From: an uncultured Xanthobacteraceae bacterium
GTDB lineage: Bacteria; Pseudomonadota; Alphaproteobacteria; Rhizobiales; Xanthobacteraceae
DNA: 5,832 bases
Reading direction: 5' to 3'
Assembly (NCBI GenBank): GCA_955652195.1
Contig: CATPBC010000288.1
Location: 1-5,832, forward strand
Shown here: piece by piece, positions 5,101 to 5,832 of the stretch
Position numbering within the stretch: position 1 is the first letter of the stretch
How the letters are laid out: each line of letters starts with the position of its first letter
The notes under the pieces: model-generated
Databases searched by the model: none
What the model saw: the letters and a program-made list of their open reading frames with translations, nothing else
Told to the model about the DNA's origin: nothing
Made by a program: the position numbers and the translations under genes

Positions 5101-5832
5101 TCACCCCTCCACCTTCTCCATCATCGCCCGCATGAAGCGTACCGCGTCGGGTCCTTTCAATGCGCTCGCCCACAGGTCGCGCGCCATCTTCTCGTGCAAA
5201 GCCAGCGCCTCCGGCGCCGAAGTGATCATGGCGACGCCGACGCGGATATTGGGCTCCTCGCCGAGCCGGAACGGGCTCAGCGTCAAAATCCGCCGGTCGG
5301 GCTGACGGAAAATCTGGAAGCTCGTGTGCGGCAGCGTATCGAGCACGATGCCGATCTGCACGCCGATCGGCTCGTCTGCCATCAGCGCGGTGAAGTGTTC
5401 GGCCTCGGCGCGGGCGAGGCGGCGGCGTTCGCGGCGCACCGCTTCGGGCAGATCGAGCCGGCCGACCATGCCGTTACGCAAGAAGCGCTGCATTTCGCCG
5501 GCCGCGATCAGATTGACGATGGCGGGACGCCGCCGGCGATAAGTCTCCTTGCGCTGGCGCAGCACGGTCATCAGCTCGTCGATTTGCGCAAAGGGCTTGG
5601 TATTTTTGGCCTTGGTGTTTTTTGCAACCGTGTCGGGGACGGATTCGCGCAACACCGCGCCGAGCGCGCCGTCGAAACCGTCGGACGCGAGCACATAGGA
5701 GATCGGGCCGGCAAGCACGATGATGTGCTCGGCGCTCTCCTCGATCTGCCGCATGCGCTCGAAATAGCTGACTGCGGAAGCGATGTACTCGACGCCGACC
5801 CCGAGCAGTGTCGGCACTGAGACCTGGAGCAA
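5101..5832 (-). CDS. Probable Xre-type transcriptional regulator, C-terminal part (truncated by window edge)
   Basis: An open frame of 243 codons enters from the right edge and ends at the TGA at 5101-5103. The first visible codons (LLQVSVPTLLGVGVEYI) look like the last helix and exit of an Xre/Cro-type helix-turn-helix, where a segment of the form GVSxxxLLG is common; most of that domain would lie outside the window. No true start is visible: the first codon here is TTG inside the gene. The remainder is a soluble, probably ligand-sensing region with GPISYVLASDGFD (42-54), an Arg-rich helix RRERRRLARAEAEHF (133-147), and PIGVQIGIV ... FRLGEEPNIRVGVAMIT (155-203). Between the two parts is a KNTKA/KNTKP repeat (71-80) in a charged linker. 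I do not recognise the C-terminal domain by name. It lies upstream of, and in line with, the guanidine hydrolase gene and could regulate it; that is inference. Confidence 0.5.
   Translation of the reverse strand: MLQVSVPTLLGVGVEYIASAVSYFERMRQIEESAEHIIVLAGPISYVLASDGFDGALGAVLRESVPDTVAKNTKAKNTKPFAQIDELMTVLRQRKETYRRRRPAIVNLIAAGEMQRFLRNGMVGRLDLPEAVRRERRRLARAEAEHFTALMADEPIGVQIGIVLDTLPHTSFQIFRQPDRRILTLSPFRLGEEPNIRVGVAMITSAPEALALHEKMARDLWASALKGPDAVRFMRAMMEKVEG

Noticed and set aside
5048..5104. Minus-strand 18-codon mini-frame starting with a GTG that overlaps the regulator stop (GTGA), a possible leader peptide
   Set aside because: The purine-rich sequence is too close to the GTG to act as a proper ribosome-binding site, and there is no codon pattern or attenuator hairpin to support a leader.
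4076..5305. Plus-strand open frame of 409 codons opposite the guanidine hydrolase
   Set aside because: It is a shadow of the hydrolase gene and of the regulator's 3' end, with no recognisable motif and Arg/Gln-rich composition.
4996..5820. Plus-strand open frame of 274 codons opposite the regulator
   Set aside because: The minus-strand frame has coherent protein-like segments (PIGVQIGIV, FRLGEEPNIRVGVAMIT); the plus frame is low-complexity antisense.

Overview
The window is GC-rich and gene-dense, with short intergenic gaps. Protein content and style (a Bug-type periplasmic binding protein, an IlvD/Edd sugar-acid-type dehydratase, a Nu-class-like glutathione transferase, and a CCCTCTCCC/GGGAGAGGG palindrome between genes) point to an alphaproteobacterium, most likely a Rhizobiales/Bradyrhizobium-like lineage. 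This is an inference from protein style; no search was run.

Layout from left to right. Bases 1-163 encode, on the minus strand, an internal piece of a sulfatase. At about 164 the coding signal switches abruptly to the plus strand, where 164-346 encode the last ~60 residues of a fumarylacetoacetase. Neither gene is whole: each is cut in mid-domain at the same point, so a rearrangement or an assembly chimera lies at about 150-170. Next, on the minus strand, come an IlvD/Edd-family dehydratase (340-2073) and, just upstream of it, a tripartite-tricarboxylate-transporter-type substrate-binding protein (2091-3071). They are separated by 17 bases and look like one transcription unit read from right to left. 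A 224-base divergent intergenic region (3072-3295) carries two different two-copy tandem repeats. A Nu-class-like glutathione transferase is read rightwards (3296-3994). It converges on a guanidine-modifying hydrolase of the DDAH/arginine-dihydrolase type (4052-4984, minus), with a hairpin palindrome between the two 3' ends. The right edge holds the C-terminal part of a probable Xre-type transcriptional regulator (5101 to beyond 5832, minus).

Likely joint function: the binding protein captures a carboxylate or sugar acid in the periplasm and the co-transcribed dehydratase converts a 2,3-dihydroxy acid to a 2-keto-3-deoxy acid, suggesting a small uptake-plus-catabolism unit. The membrane subunits of the transporter are not in the window. 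The guanidine hydrolase and the partial regulator lie in the same direction and may be linked, but the 116-base gap leaves that open. No RNA gene, CRISPR array, insertion sequence or complete mobile element was seen, and I found no convincing novel system. The points most worth checking are the sulfatase/fumarylacetoacetase breakpoint, the paired tandem repeats in the divergent promoter region, and the unresolved substrates of the dehydratase and the guanidine hydrolase.
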